Of a stretch of 14,981 nt of DNA, positions 1-7,096 are shown piece by piece. Both the position numbers and the translations under genes were made by a program. The notes below the pieces were generated by a model that saw nothing but the letters and a program-made list of their open reading frames with translations, did not search any database and was not told the DNA's origin. Numbering within the stretch: the first letter of the stretch is position 1; the number at the start of each line of letters is the position of its first letter. The stretch comes from Candidatus Saccharibacteria bacterium UBA1235 (GTDB lineage Bacteria > Patescibacteriota > Saccharimonadia > Saccharimonadales > Saccharimonadaceae), in NCBI GenBank assembly GCA_002309075.1, contig DBWP01000014.1, forward strand, positions 1 to 14,981, written 5' to 3'.

Positions 1-648
1 CCTACTTCTAAATCTGAGATTTTCTCCACTGCATCTGACAATCAGCCGCAAGTTGAAATCCATGTTCTTCAAGGCGAACGCGAATTTGCAAAAGACAACA
101 AATCCCTCGGCCGCTTTATCTTAGACGGTATCGCTCCGGCTCCACGTGGTGTGCCACAAATCGAAGTCACCTTTAACCTCGACGCAAACGGTATTTTAAA
201 CGTTACCGCAAAAGATAAAGGTACTGGCAAAGAGCAATCCATTACCATTCAAAACTCTGGCAACATGAGCAAAGACGACATCGAAAAAGCTAGAAAGGAA
301 GCCGAAATGCATGCCGACGAAGACAAGAAGAAAAAGGATGCCATTGACGCTAAAAATCATCTAGAAAATGCTGTCTACCAAGCCGAAAAAATGCCAGACG
401 AGTATAAAGATAAAATTTCTGACGAAGATAAAGAAACTATCAAAAAAGCCGTCGAAGAAGCTAAGAAAGTTTTGAATGATTCTGAAGCCGATAAAGAAAA
501 GCTTGAAGCTGCAGCAAAAGAACTCTCCGATAAAATTATGCCAATCGGTGCAAAAATGTATCAAGAAGCTTCAAAAGATGCTCCAAAGTCTGACGATACT
601 TCTTCCGACAAGGATGAACCAGTCGAAGGCGAAGTCGTAGATAAATAA
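1..648 (+). CDS. dnaK: Chaperone protein DnaK (Hsp70), C-terminal part, 5' truncated by window edge
   Basis: The frame is open from base 1 and gives 215 residues before TAA; the N-terminal ATPase domain lies outside the window. What is seen is the substrate-binding beta-sandwich, including HVLQGER, NKSLGRF and PRGVPQIEV, the hallmark series DANGILNVTAKDKGTGK, then a Lys/Glu-rich helical lid and an acidic tail ending GEVVDK. This matches the last third of Hsp70 proteins. A start at the GTG of base 151 would be wrong, because homology continues upstream without a break. DnaK binds exposed hydrophobic peptides in the cytoplasm with DnaJ and GrpE. No terminator follows: the -10 box of the next gene begins 2 bases after the stop. 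Identification is firm. Confidence 0.97.
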   Translation, partial: PTSKSEIFSTASDNQPQVEIHVLQGEREFAKDNKSLGRFILDGIAPAPRGVPQIEVTFNLDANGILNVTAKDKGTGKEQSITIQNSGNMSKDDIEKARKEAEMHADEDKKKKDAIDAKNHLENAVYQAEKMPDEYKDKISDEDKETIKKAVEEAKKVLNDSEADKEKLEAAAKELSDKIMPIGAKMYQEASKDAPKSDDTSSDKDEPVEGEVVDK

Positions 649-650
649 TA

Positions 651-659
651 TGATATAAT
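651..659 (+). promoter_or_regulatory. Extended -10 promoter for a leaderless pta-like mRNA
   Basis: TGATATAAT lies between the dnaK stop (646-648) and the ATG at 666. The gap from TATAAT to ATG is six bases (660-665), so the +1 would fall on the A of the start codon. AAGGGA lies directly against the ATG, too close to act as a normal Shine-Dalgarno site. Any -35 would lie within the end of dnaK. Confidence 0.75.
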
Positions 660-665
660 AAGGGA

Positions 666-1424
666 ATGAAAATCGTATTCCCTGAATTAAAAAACTCGAT
701 TGCCATGGAAGCGACCAGAAGTTTCCCTGACATCGAGTTTTTTGCTGCTAAAAACCTAGGCGAAGCAGCAAAAATGATACAAAACGGCGAAGCCGACTCC
801 ATGATTTCTGGTCTCGATTTTTCTTCCCGTGATGTCATTTTAGCGCTCAAAGAATATATTCCGCTAGAATCAAAAATTTTTTCTAGTTGCTTTGTCTGCG
901 AAAAAGATAATGAGCATTTTGTGCTCGCCGACGGCGGTGTTAATAAATCTCCTGACGCCGAAGACCTTTATATTATCGTCGAAGATTCTGCAAAAACTTT
1001 TGAAGCTTTTTACAATGAGCAGCCAAAGATCGCCATGCTTTCTTATTCAACAAAAGGTTCCGGTGGTAAAAATCCTGATCTCGAAAAAATCTATTTTGTA
1101 ATTAAAAAAATTCGAGAAAATCATCCCGACTGGTTAATCGATGGCGAAATGCAGCTCGATGCCGCTATAAATCCTAGAGTCGCAGCCAAAAAAACTCCTG
1201 ATTCCCCGCTTCAAGGCGCTGCAAACATCCTCATTGTTCCAGATTTAAATTCCGGAAATATTTTATACAAATCGCTCGAACAATTTGGCGGTTTTACTAC
1301 CGCTGGCCCGATCATCCAAGGTTTCGAAAAACCTCTTGCCGATCTTTCCCGCGGTAGCACCGCTAAAGACGTGACTCTAACCATTAAAGTTATTAAAAAA
1401 CTTTTTGAAAGGAAAAATTCATGA
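666..1424 (+). CDS. pta: Phosphate acetyltransferase-like protein (PTA/PTB family), unusually short
   Basis: The family converts acetyl-CoA plus phosphate to acetyl phosphate, or the reverse. Family motifs are clear in the C-terminal two-thirds: AMLSYSTKGSG (123-133), IDGEMQLDAAI (158-168), a VPDLNSGNI segment (191-199), AGPIIQGFEKP (213-223) and DLSRG (226-230). S228, R229 and D235 align with the active-site Ser, Arg and Asp of the Methanosarcina enzyme. At 252 residues it is about 75 shorter than usual (around 330). The missing part lies between the opening MKIVFPE strand and the GEADSMISG strand, and the Arg normally found in the following TxRPA segment is absent. The gene is probably leaderless. 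Its stop overlaps the glmM start by 4 bp. The family is firm; substrate and activity are less so. Confidence 0.82.
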   Translation: MKIVFPELKNSIAMEATRSFPDIEFFAAKNLGEAAKMIQNGEADSMISGLDFSSRDVILALKEYIPLESKIFSSCFVCEKDNEHFVLADGGVNKSPDAEDLYIIVEDSAKTFEAFYNEQPKIAMLSYSTKGSGGKNPDLEKIYFVIKKIRENHPDWLIDGEMQLDAAINPRVAAKKTPDSPLQGAANILIVPDLNSGNILYKSLEQFGGFTTAGPIIQGFEKPLADLSRGSTAKDVTLTIKVIKKLFERKNS

Positions 1425-2737
1425 AATATTTTGGAACTGACGGAATTCGACAATCCGCCGAAAAATTTACTCCAGAATTTTTAAATTCTATTATCGCTGG
1501 ACTTGCCGACTATGCTGGCACCGACAAGAAAATTTTACTTGGTGGCGACACACGCGAATCCTCTGAGTGGATTATTAAAGATCTCGAAGTAGCATTAGAA
1601 TCGCTAGGCTTCGAATATGCTTCCGTTGGCGTTCTCCCAACTCCAGCCATTAATTATTGTTTTTATGAAATGGGTTTCGATTTTGCCATCGATGTTACCG
1701 CTTCGCATAATCCATATACCGACAACGGCATTAAAATTTTTGAACGCGGAGTTAATTCCGGCATCAAATTAACTGAACCAGGCTGCGCCGCTATCGAATC
1801 TGCAATAGAAAATAATAAAACTATTAATATTATTTCCTCCACTCTCCGCGAAGATTTACATAACGAAGCGCTCAATATTTACAAAGAGCATCTTCTAAAT
1901 TATCTAAAAATTGTTGATTTTTCTGGGCTCCATATTGGTATGGACTGTGCAAATGGCGCAACTTCAGTCATTAACAAAACTATTTTCGAAGAACTTGGTG
2001 CCAAAGTTGAACTTATTAATGCAAACGAAAAATATGGCCAAGACATTAATATGAACTGCGGCTCAACTCACCTCGAGCAACTTACTGAACTTGTAAAATC
2101 CAAAGACCTCGATTTTGGCGTTGCTTATGACGGCGACGGCGACCGTTGTCTTTTAGTCGATCATAATGGCAATATCATTGACGGGGATGACTGCATCGCT
2201 ATCCTTGCAAATTTCTTAAATCTCAACGCAATCGCTATCACTGTTATGGCGAACCAAGGCATTTTAAATTGGGCGAAAGAAAATAATATTAAAACCGAAA
2301 TTACCGCCGTTGGCGATTCTAATGTCGCCGAAGCCATGCGTCTTCATAACATTAAAATCGGCGGTGAACAATCTGGCCATATCATTCTTCCAGACGAACC
2401 TACCGGAGATGGTATTTTGACTAGCCTTATGATTTCAAAAGCCGTCAAAGAAACTGGCTCTTCCCTGGCTGACCTTGCTAAAATTATTACGAAATTCCCG
2501 CAAATAATTTTAAATATGTCCGCTACTCCAGAGCAAAAAGAGAACTTAAAAACTTCCGAATCCGTTAAAAAACTTTTGTTAGAATACAATGAAAAACTCG
2601 AGTCCGTTTCTGGCCGCCTTCTCGTCCGTCCTTCCGGAACCGAAAATTTAATCAGGATCACAATGTGGGGCGATAACGAAAAAACAATCGCCGATCTCGC
2701 AAATAGTTTGAAAGAAAAATTAGGAGAAACTCTATGA
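1421..2737 (+). CDS. glmM: Phosphoglucosamine mutase
   Basis: GlmM converts glucosamine-6-P to glucosamine-1-P in the cytoplasm, on the route to UDP-GlcNAc. The 438-residue length is normal for alpha-D-phosphohexomutases. Visible motifs are FGTDGIR (4-10), the catalytic phosphoserine loop TASHNP with S95, the metal loop DGDGDR (237-242), GGEQSGH near 315 in the sugar-binding loop, and RPSGTEN in the C-terminal phosphate-binding domain. GEQSGH and the later TGDG favour a glucosamine mutase over a phosphomannomutase. The ATG overlaps the previous stop as ATGA, and an AAAGGA site lies about 8 bases upstream, which points to translational coupling. It should act directly after GlmS, encoded at 7097-8920. 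The remaining uncertainty is whether the enzyme also accepts other hexose phosphates. Confidence 0.92.
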   Translation: MKYFGTDGIRQSAEKFTPEFLNSIIAGLADYAGTDKKILLGGDTRESSEWIIKDLEVALESLGFEYASVGVLPTPAINYCFYEMGFDFAIDVTASHNPYTDNGIKIFERGVNSGIKLTEPGCAAIESAIENNKTINIISSTLREDLHNEALNIYKEHLLNYLKIVDFSGLHIGMDCANGATSVINKTIFEELGAKVELINANEKYGQDINMNCGSTHLEQLTELVKSKDLDFGVAYDGDGDRCLLVDHNGNIIDGDDCIAILANFLNLNAIAITVMANQGILNWAKENNIKTEITAVGDSNVAEAMRLHNIKIGGEQSGHIILPDEPTGDGILTSLMISKAVKETGSSLADLAKIITKFPQIILNMSATPEQKENLKTSESVKKLLLEYNEKLESVSGRLLVRPSGTENLIRITMWGDNEKTIADLANSLKEKLGETL

Positions 2738-3174
2738 GAATTGAAATTTTAAAAACCTACACTCCAGAAACCGCCAATCGAGTTCGTGAACTTTTGATCC
2801 AACTCTCTCGCTCAAAAAAAGATCGTGGCGAAATTCCACGTGAGTGGTTTGAAGAAGTTATCGCTTCGGATTTTCACGATATGTTCCTCGCTATAGACGA
2901 CAGTAATAAAATCGTCGGTATCGCTACGCTTTCTATTATTATGGGGCCAATTGCTAGAAAAATTGCCTATCTAGAAGATTTTGTCACCGATGAAAGCGTT
3001 CGTGGACAAGGCGTTGGTTCTAAAATATGGGACGCTCTTTTAGACTGGGCGAAAGAAAAAGGCTGCAGCGAACTCAACTTTACTTCCGGCCAAGGTCGCG
3101 AAGCTGCCTGGAAATTCTACGAAGGAAAAGGCGCCGAAATTTACGACACAAATTTCTTTAAGAAAACTATATAA
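2734..3174 (+). CDS. GNAT family N-acetyltransferase
   Basis: This 146-residue protein has the GNAT fold pattern: a central beta-strand series (FLAIDDSNKIVGIATLSI, 51-68), then YLEDFVTDESV and the acetyl-CoA pyrophosphate loop RGQGVG (90-95), followed by a helix and a C-terminal GREAAWKFYEGKGAE segment typical of motif B. It transfers an acetyl group from acetyl-CoA to an amine. The substrate cannot be read from the sequence. The start is set by the ATGA overlap with glmM and by AGGAG a few bases upstream, so it is co-translated with pta and glmM. Glucosamine phosphate is a possible substrate from context only; a protein N-terminus or small metabolite is equally possible. The 3' end overlaps the convergent polysaccharide gene by 34 bp. 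Confidence 0.88.
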   Translation: MRIEILKTYTPETANRVRELLIQLSRSKKDRGEIPREWFEEVIASDFHDMFLAIDDSNKIVGIATLSIIMGPIARKIAYLEDFVTDESVRGQGVGSKIWDALLDWAKEKGCSELNFTSGQGREAAWKFYEGKGAEIYDTNFFKKTI

Positions 3175-4565
3175 ATCACTGGCAAAAGTAAATAAATCTG
3201 TAACGCATTTGCAAAACCCGAAAAGAATAATAACGAAACGCTATAGGCAACGCCTAAAGTCAAAATTATTATACTAATCGGGTTTTTTCTTATATTTTTC
3301 AAAAACATCACAAATGTGAAAATTAAAATCAAAACCCCAACAAGGCCAGTTTCAAGTAGAAGTGACGCATATTCATTTTGTACAATCTCTTTTGGTACAC
3401 CAATTAAACCCGCGTCATACATTGCCTGCCCCGCCCCGCCAATTCCGACTCCAAAAAGCATAGTTCTAAAATCTCGCGACCAAACTTTTACCGCATTCTT
3501 CGTAAATTCCATCCTCACATTTGTCGATTCTTCCACATAACCATCAAACGTTGCTTTATTATCAGCCGCCACATCATTGTTAACCGCTTCAGTTTCAATC
3601 TCGCCTCTCACGTCGATAATCCCGAGCGACAAATGGTTCAAAACTTTTGAAATCCCAGAAACATATGTGTCATTAGTCGGCGAAACTTGCGCCATCACCC
3701 CTTGAAAATTCAACGTAAACAAGAACGAGAACGCGATGATTGACCATAACGCCCCAAGAGCCCGAAAACGCTTGATCCGGGACCATAAGCTCGGCCGAAC
3801 GGCCTTGAGTGTGTCCCGGGGCAAGCGTTTCGGGCGATTTATGACGCTCATAAATATCATCGCCACAATAAACGCATAGATCGCTCCTCGCGAAAACGTC
3901 AAAAACAACGCCGATACGATGAAGAAAAATGAGAATTTAAAACATAAAGAATCCAAATTCTTATTCTTTTTCATCAGCAGCCACGCTGCTACTAGTGCCG
4001 GCGCAAGCAGTAAATTTCCCATAAATTGTGGTTCAATCGCAAAGCCGTTTGGATGCGGAAAACCGAACGCGCCATAAACACAGCCCTGACAAAGTAAGGT
4101 ATACTCTCGCGGAACTCCAGCAACGTCAAGCACACATTGTACTACGCACCAAGCAGAAACTAGGAGTGCCGACCCAAAGAAAAATTTCAAAAAAACACTG
4201 TAAAAATTCTGCCCGTCATAAAATTCTTCGCGAAATCTCAAAATCGAATAAATCGCGAACACAACCATCCACATAATTCCACAAGTTAAAATTCCTCGCA
4301 CTAAATTGTCTGTCCAAATCAAACTAATTGTTATGAAAATTGGAAATAAAAGCCATCGCCATTTTTTAAAAAAAGAAAAGTCGTGTTTTTTGAAAAACAT
4401 TATTAAAGCTATCAAATCAAAAAACGAAAGCCATAAAAGCGGCAAAGAAAATTCAAAATTCATCGTTTCAGAACTGCCTAAAGAAATTACTGGAAAATAC
4501 GAAAAAAATAATACCGCTGGCAAAATATAAATTAAACCTCGGAAAATTTTACTTAACTTTTTCAT
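3141..4565 (-). CDS. O-antigen ligase/polymerase-like membrane protein (Wzy/WaaL superfamily)
   Basis: This 474-residue, strongly hydrophobic protein has about ten or more predicted membrane segments. A long hydrophilic loop lies near residues 291-380, as expected of the large outer loop in O-antigen ligases and polymerases. Family-like signatures are GFPHPNGFAIEPQFMGN (168-184) and FLTFSRGAIYA (221-231). Such proteins join or polymerise undecaprenyl-linked glycans at the outer face of the membrane. It is the last gene of the operon and its start lies inside the end of the GT4 gene (17-bp overlap) with only a weak GGA-type site. Residues 244-268 form an Arg/Lys-rich cytoplasmic loop encoded by a GC-rich palindrome, entered separately. 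Ligase and polymerase cannot be told apart here. Confidence 0.82.
   Translation of the reverse strand: MKKLSKIFRGLIYILPAVLFFSYFPVISLGSSETMNFEFSLPLLWLSFFDLIALIMFFKKHDFSFFKKWRWLLFPIFITISLIWTDNLVRGILTCGIMWMVVFAIYSILRFREEFYDGQNFYSVFLKFFFGSALLVSAWCVVQCVLDVAGVPREYTLLCQGCVYGAFGFPHPNGFAIEPQFMGNLLLAPALVAAWLLMKKNKNLDSLCFKFSFFFIVSALFLTFSRGAIYAFIVAMIFMSVINRPKRLPRDTLKAVRPSLWSRIKRFRALGALWSIIAFSFLFTLNFQGVMAQVSPTNDTYVSGISKVLNHLSLGIIDVRGEIETEAVNNDVAADNKATFDGYVEESTNVRMEFTKNAVKVWSRDFRTMLFGVGIGGAGQAMYDAGLIGVPKEIVQNEYASLLLETGLVGVLILIFTFVMFLKNIRKNPISIIILTLGVAYSVSLLFFSGFANALQIYLLLPVIYIVFLKKFVS
3760..3835. repeat. GC-rich nested palindrome inside the polymerase-like gene
   Basis: The outer arms 3760-3774 and 3822-3835 match as GCCCGAAAACGCTTG against the complement of CAAGCGTTTCGGGC, with one unpaired base. 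Next, CCGGGAC (3777-3783) pairs with GTCCCGG (3813-3819). An inner hairpin CTCGGCC-GAAC-GGCC-TT-GAG sits in the centre. By hand count 49 of 76 bases are G or C, in an AT-rich gene. It is read through in frame and encodes residues 244-268, a basic loop between two membrane segments. It resembles in style the palindromic elements that insert within Rickettsia genes, but no family is assigned. Confidence 0.8.
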
Positions 4566-5655
4566 TTATAAATTCCATTAACTCTTTGTCGAATCTTTTT
4601 ACGCTAAAATTCTCCGCCGTCTCCGAAACTTTTAATCGATCAAATTTCATCTTTTCGAATTTTTCAATCGCTTCTACTAAAGACTTTACATTTTGTTTTT
4701 CAAACAAAATTCCGTTCTTCCCATCCGCTACATAATCTCTCGCGCCGCCTTTGCAATATGCAATCACTGGGCATCCAGCACTTAAAGCCTCAACCGGTGC
4801 AATACCAAACGGTTCTTTGCTTGGGAATAAATATCCCTTCGCTCGCATTAAATATTTCTTCAACTCACTTTTATCCATCAATGGCAAAAATTCAATCAAA
4901 TCCGAACCTTTTGCTATTTTTACAAGCTCGTCATGTTCTGGACCTTCGCCAATCACGACTAGACGTTTCTCAGCCTTCAGACATGCTTTAACCGCAAGAT
5001 CTATTCTCTTCCAATTTACCTGCCGACTCGTCACTACATAAAAATCTTCAACGTCCTTCTCTACAGATTTTTTCCTCTTGATCGAAAAATCTGAAATCTC
5101 TACCGGCGGATGTACTACAATGGCTTTCTTTTTATAATATTTTAGAATTAATTCTTTTGCATATTCAGAAATTGTCACAAAATAATCTACTTTTCCGGCC
5201 GAGCGAAAATCTGCTTTTCTAAGAGGTTTCACTAAAAGTTTAAAGAAAAACCTCACTGCTGAATTTTTTCCTCCAAAACCTGGATCTTGCACATAATCAT
5301 TATACAGTTGCCAATAATACTGCGTTGGCACATGACAATAAGAAATATGTATTCCATCCGGCGCCGAAACCGCCTTTGCTTCTGCGCCAGTTACCGAAAT
5401 TACTAAATCATATCCAGATAAATTAAGATGTTCAAAATACCATTGCCTAAAAGGACCTAAAATCCTCCTCCATGATGTCGGAAAAATTTGCATCCATCCG
5501 GTTCGAACGTCAGCATCTAAAAACCAATTAATTCCCTTCGGATCATATTTTGAAGTATAGATAGGGGCGTCCGGGAATAATCGATGGATCTCTAGCAGTA
5601 CCTTCTCAGCCCCGCCCACATTTGTTAGCCAATCACAAACAATCGCTACTCTCAT
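4549..5655 (-). CDS. GT4-type glycosyltransferase (WbaZ/mannosyltransferase-like)
   Basis: This GT-B fold glycosyltransferase has 368 residues. The N-terminal domain opens with MRVAIVCDWLTNVGGAEKVL, whose Gly-Gly loop helps bind the donor, and includes SYCHVPTQYYW (105-115), typical of the WbaZ-like GT4 subgroup. The C-terminal nucleotide-sugar domain has ISEYAKELI, TSRQVNWKRIDLAVKA (209-224), IGEGPE, and the EX7E motif EPFGIAPVE with E281 and E289, then a GG loop at 303-304. It should add a sugar, possibly mannose, to a polyprenyl-linked acceptor at the inner membrane face. The start overlaps the previous stop as ATGA, with AGGA upstream. Donor and acceptor are not determined. Confidence 0.88.
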   Translation of the reverse strand: MRVAIVCDWLTNVGGAEKVLLEIHRLFPDAPIYTSKYDPKGINWFLDADVRTGWMQIFPTSWRRILGPFRQWYFEHLNLSGYDLVISVTGAEAKAVSAPDGIHISYCHVPTQYYWQLYNDYVQDPGFGGKNSAVRFFFKLLVKPLRKADFRSAGKVDYFVTISEYAKELILKYYKKKAIVVHPPVEISDFSIKRKKSVEKDVEDFYVVTSRQVNWKRIDLAVKACLKAEKRLVVIGEGPEHDELVKIAKGSDLIEFLPLMDKSELKKYLMRAKGYLFPSKEPFGIAPVEALSAGCPVIAYCKGGARDYVADGKNGILFEKQNVKSLVEAIEKFEKMKFDRLKVSETAENFSVKRFDKELMEFINEKVK

Positions 5656-7076
5656 TTTGCACCATCCTTTTTTAGAACCGCTACAATTGTCTTAAAGAAA
5701 ATCTGCGCATCAAGTGCAAGCGACCAATTCATCACATAATAAATATCTAGCGCCCTTCTCTCCTCAAACGAAATATCGCGCCTACCAGACACTTGCGCCA
5801 ACCCAGTCAATCCAGCCTTGACTGACAAAATTAAAGATCTATCTCCATAATCGTCCAATTCACCAGGCAACAACGAACGCGGCCCAATCAAAGAAATGTC
5901 ACCCTTCAAAATGTTGAAAAGTTGCGGCAATTCATCAATAGAAGTTCTTCGAAGGAATCTTCCAACTTTCGTAATTCGCGGATCGTCTTTCATATAATCA
6001 CCATCCGCCCGATATTTTTTAATCAATTCTGGCTTTCCCATTTTAGTAAATGCCTCGTCCGCCGTCATTCCGCTATATTCCGGATTCATTGTTCTAAATT
6101 TATAACATTTATATTTTTCGTTATATTTTGTTAACCTTTCATCTACGTAAATCGGCGAATGATGGATATCCGACAACTTCAAAATCAACCATGTTATCCC
6201 CATTGGTATCGCCGCTAAAATAATTCCAATCAAAGAAATCACGATATCGAAAGCTCGCTTCACTACTGCAGCTCCGCCCATAAGCGGCGTTAACCCCACA
6301 AGCACTGCCGGCATATTGCCGATCAATTCCATCTCTCCAAAATGAGACGAAAGCGCCGTTTCGCTCGGCACAAAATAATACATCACATGGTGATCAATCG
6401 CCTGTCGAAATACTTTTTCAGTCTCCATCTCATCCGTTTGGAAAATCACATCCGCTCGCCTATATTTTAATGCTTCTTCTAAATTCTCGTATTCTAATTT
6501 CATTAAATCATTCGGAACATATTTCTTATTTGCTACAATTCCAACCAATCTATACCCACAGCCAGGATCGGAAGCGATATAGTTCGCAAGATATTCCGTA
6601 TTTTTATGATTCCCGATAATCACTACTCGTTTTGTGCCATAATTTTTCTTGAAAATCTGACGCGCGAAGAATCTCACTAAAGCCCTTTCTACTACTAAAA
6701 AGACAAAAGAAAGCGCAACGCTTGTCACCGCAACGATCCTAACTGGGAAAATATTTTCGCCTACAAAATAATCGTAAACTATCAAAGCCCCAACACTAAG
6801 CACCGCAGCAAGAAACAATCGCCACGTCTCCAAAAGATGCGACTTGCCTAAAAATACTGATTTTTTATAAAGCCCTAGAGCCGCAAGAATTACTAAAAGA
6901 ATTGGCACCAGCCAAACAATCGTCATAGCAAATTCAAAAAGCTGCGACTCAAATACATATGGTCTAGGATCGACATGCACTCGGATAAAATACGCCATCG
7001 CAAACGACAAAACTAACATTAGCCCATCACCGATAACAAGTGCTAATCGTAAAATGAAATCAGATTTCTTCCGCAT
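5652..7076 (-). CDS. Polyprenyl-phosphate sugar-1-phosphate transferase (WbaP/WcaJ-type)
   Basis: This first enzyme of the operon transfers a sugar-1-phosphate from a nucleotide sugar to undecaprenyl phosphate, priming glycan assembly at the membrane. The 474 residues comprise four N-terminal membrane segments (about 8-30, 48-70, 86-105, 112-132), a Rossmann-like middle part (KRVVIIGNHKNTEYLA from 149) and the C-terminal catalytic domain (about 272-474). That domain has KRAFD (273-277) with a membrane hairpin, YKFRTM (325-330), DPRITKVGRFLRRTSIDELPQ with the D381-E382 dyad, SLIGPRS (395-401) and GLTGLAQVSGR (422-432). Length and layout match the large enzymes, not the minimal PglC form. The gene is probably leaderless and starts 20 bp beyond the glmS stop. 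The sugar is unknown. Confidence 0.92.
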   Translation of the reverse strand: MRKKSDFILRLALVIGDGLMLVLSFAMAYFIRVHVDPRPYVFESQLFEFAMTIVWLVPILLVILAALGLYKKSVFLGKSHLLETWRLFLAAVLSVGALIVYDYFVGENIFPVRIVAVTSVALSFVFLVVERALVRFFARQIFKKNYGTKRVVIIGNHKNTEYLANYIASDPGCGYRLVGIVANKKYVPNDLMKLEYENLEEALKYRRADVIFQTDEMETEKVFRQAIDHHVMYYFVPSETALSSHFGEMELIGNMPAVLVGLTPLMGGAAVVKRAFDIVISLIGIILAAIPMGITWLILKLSDIHHSPIYVDERLTKYNEKYKCYKFRTMNPEYSGMTADEAFTKMGKPELIKKYRADGDYMKDDPRITKVGRFLRRTSIDELPQLFNILKGDISLIGPRSLLPGELDDYGDRSLILSVKAGLTGLAQVSGRRDISFEERRALDIYYVMNWSLALDAQIFFKTIVAVLKKDGAK

Positions 7077-7082
7077 ATCTAT

Positions 7083-7088
7083 ATTATA
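7083..7088 (-). promoter_or_regulatory. -10 box of the polysaccharide operon, leaderless type
   Basis: On the minus strand TATAAT is followed by six bases (7082-7077) and then the ATG at 7076. It lies between the glmS stop and this gene. The bases just upstream are TTA, so it lacks the TG extension seen at most other starts here. No Shine-Dalgarno site fits in the six-base gap. Confidence 0.65.
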
Positions 7089-7096
7089 TAATATTT

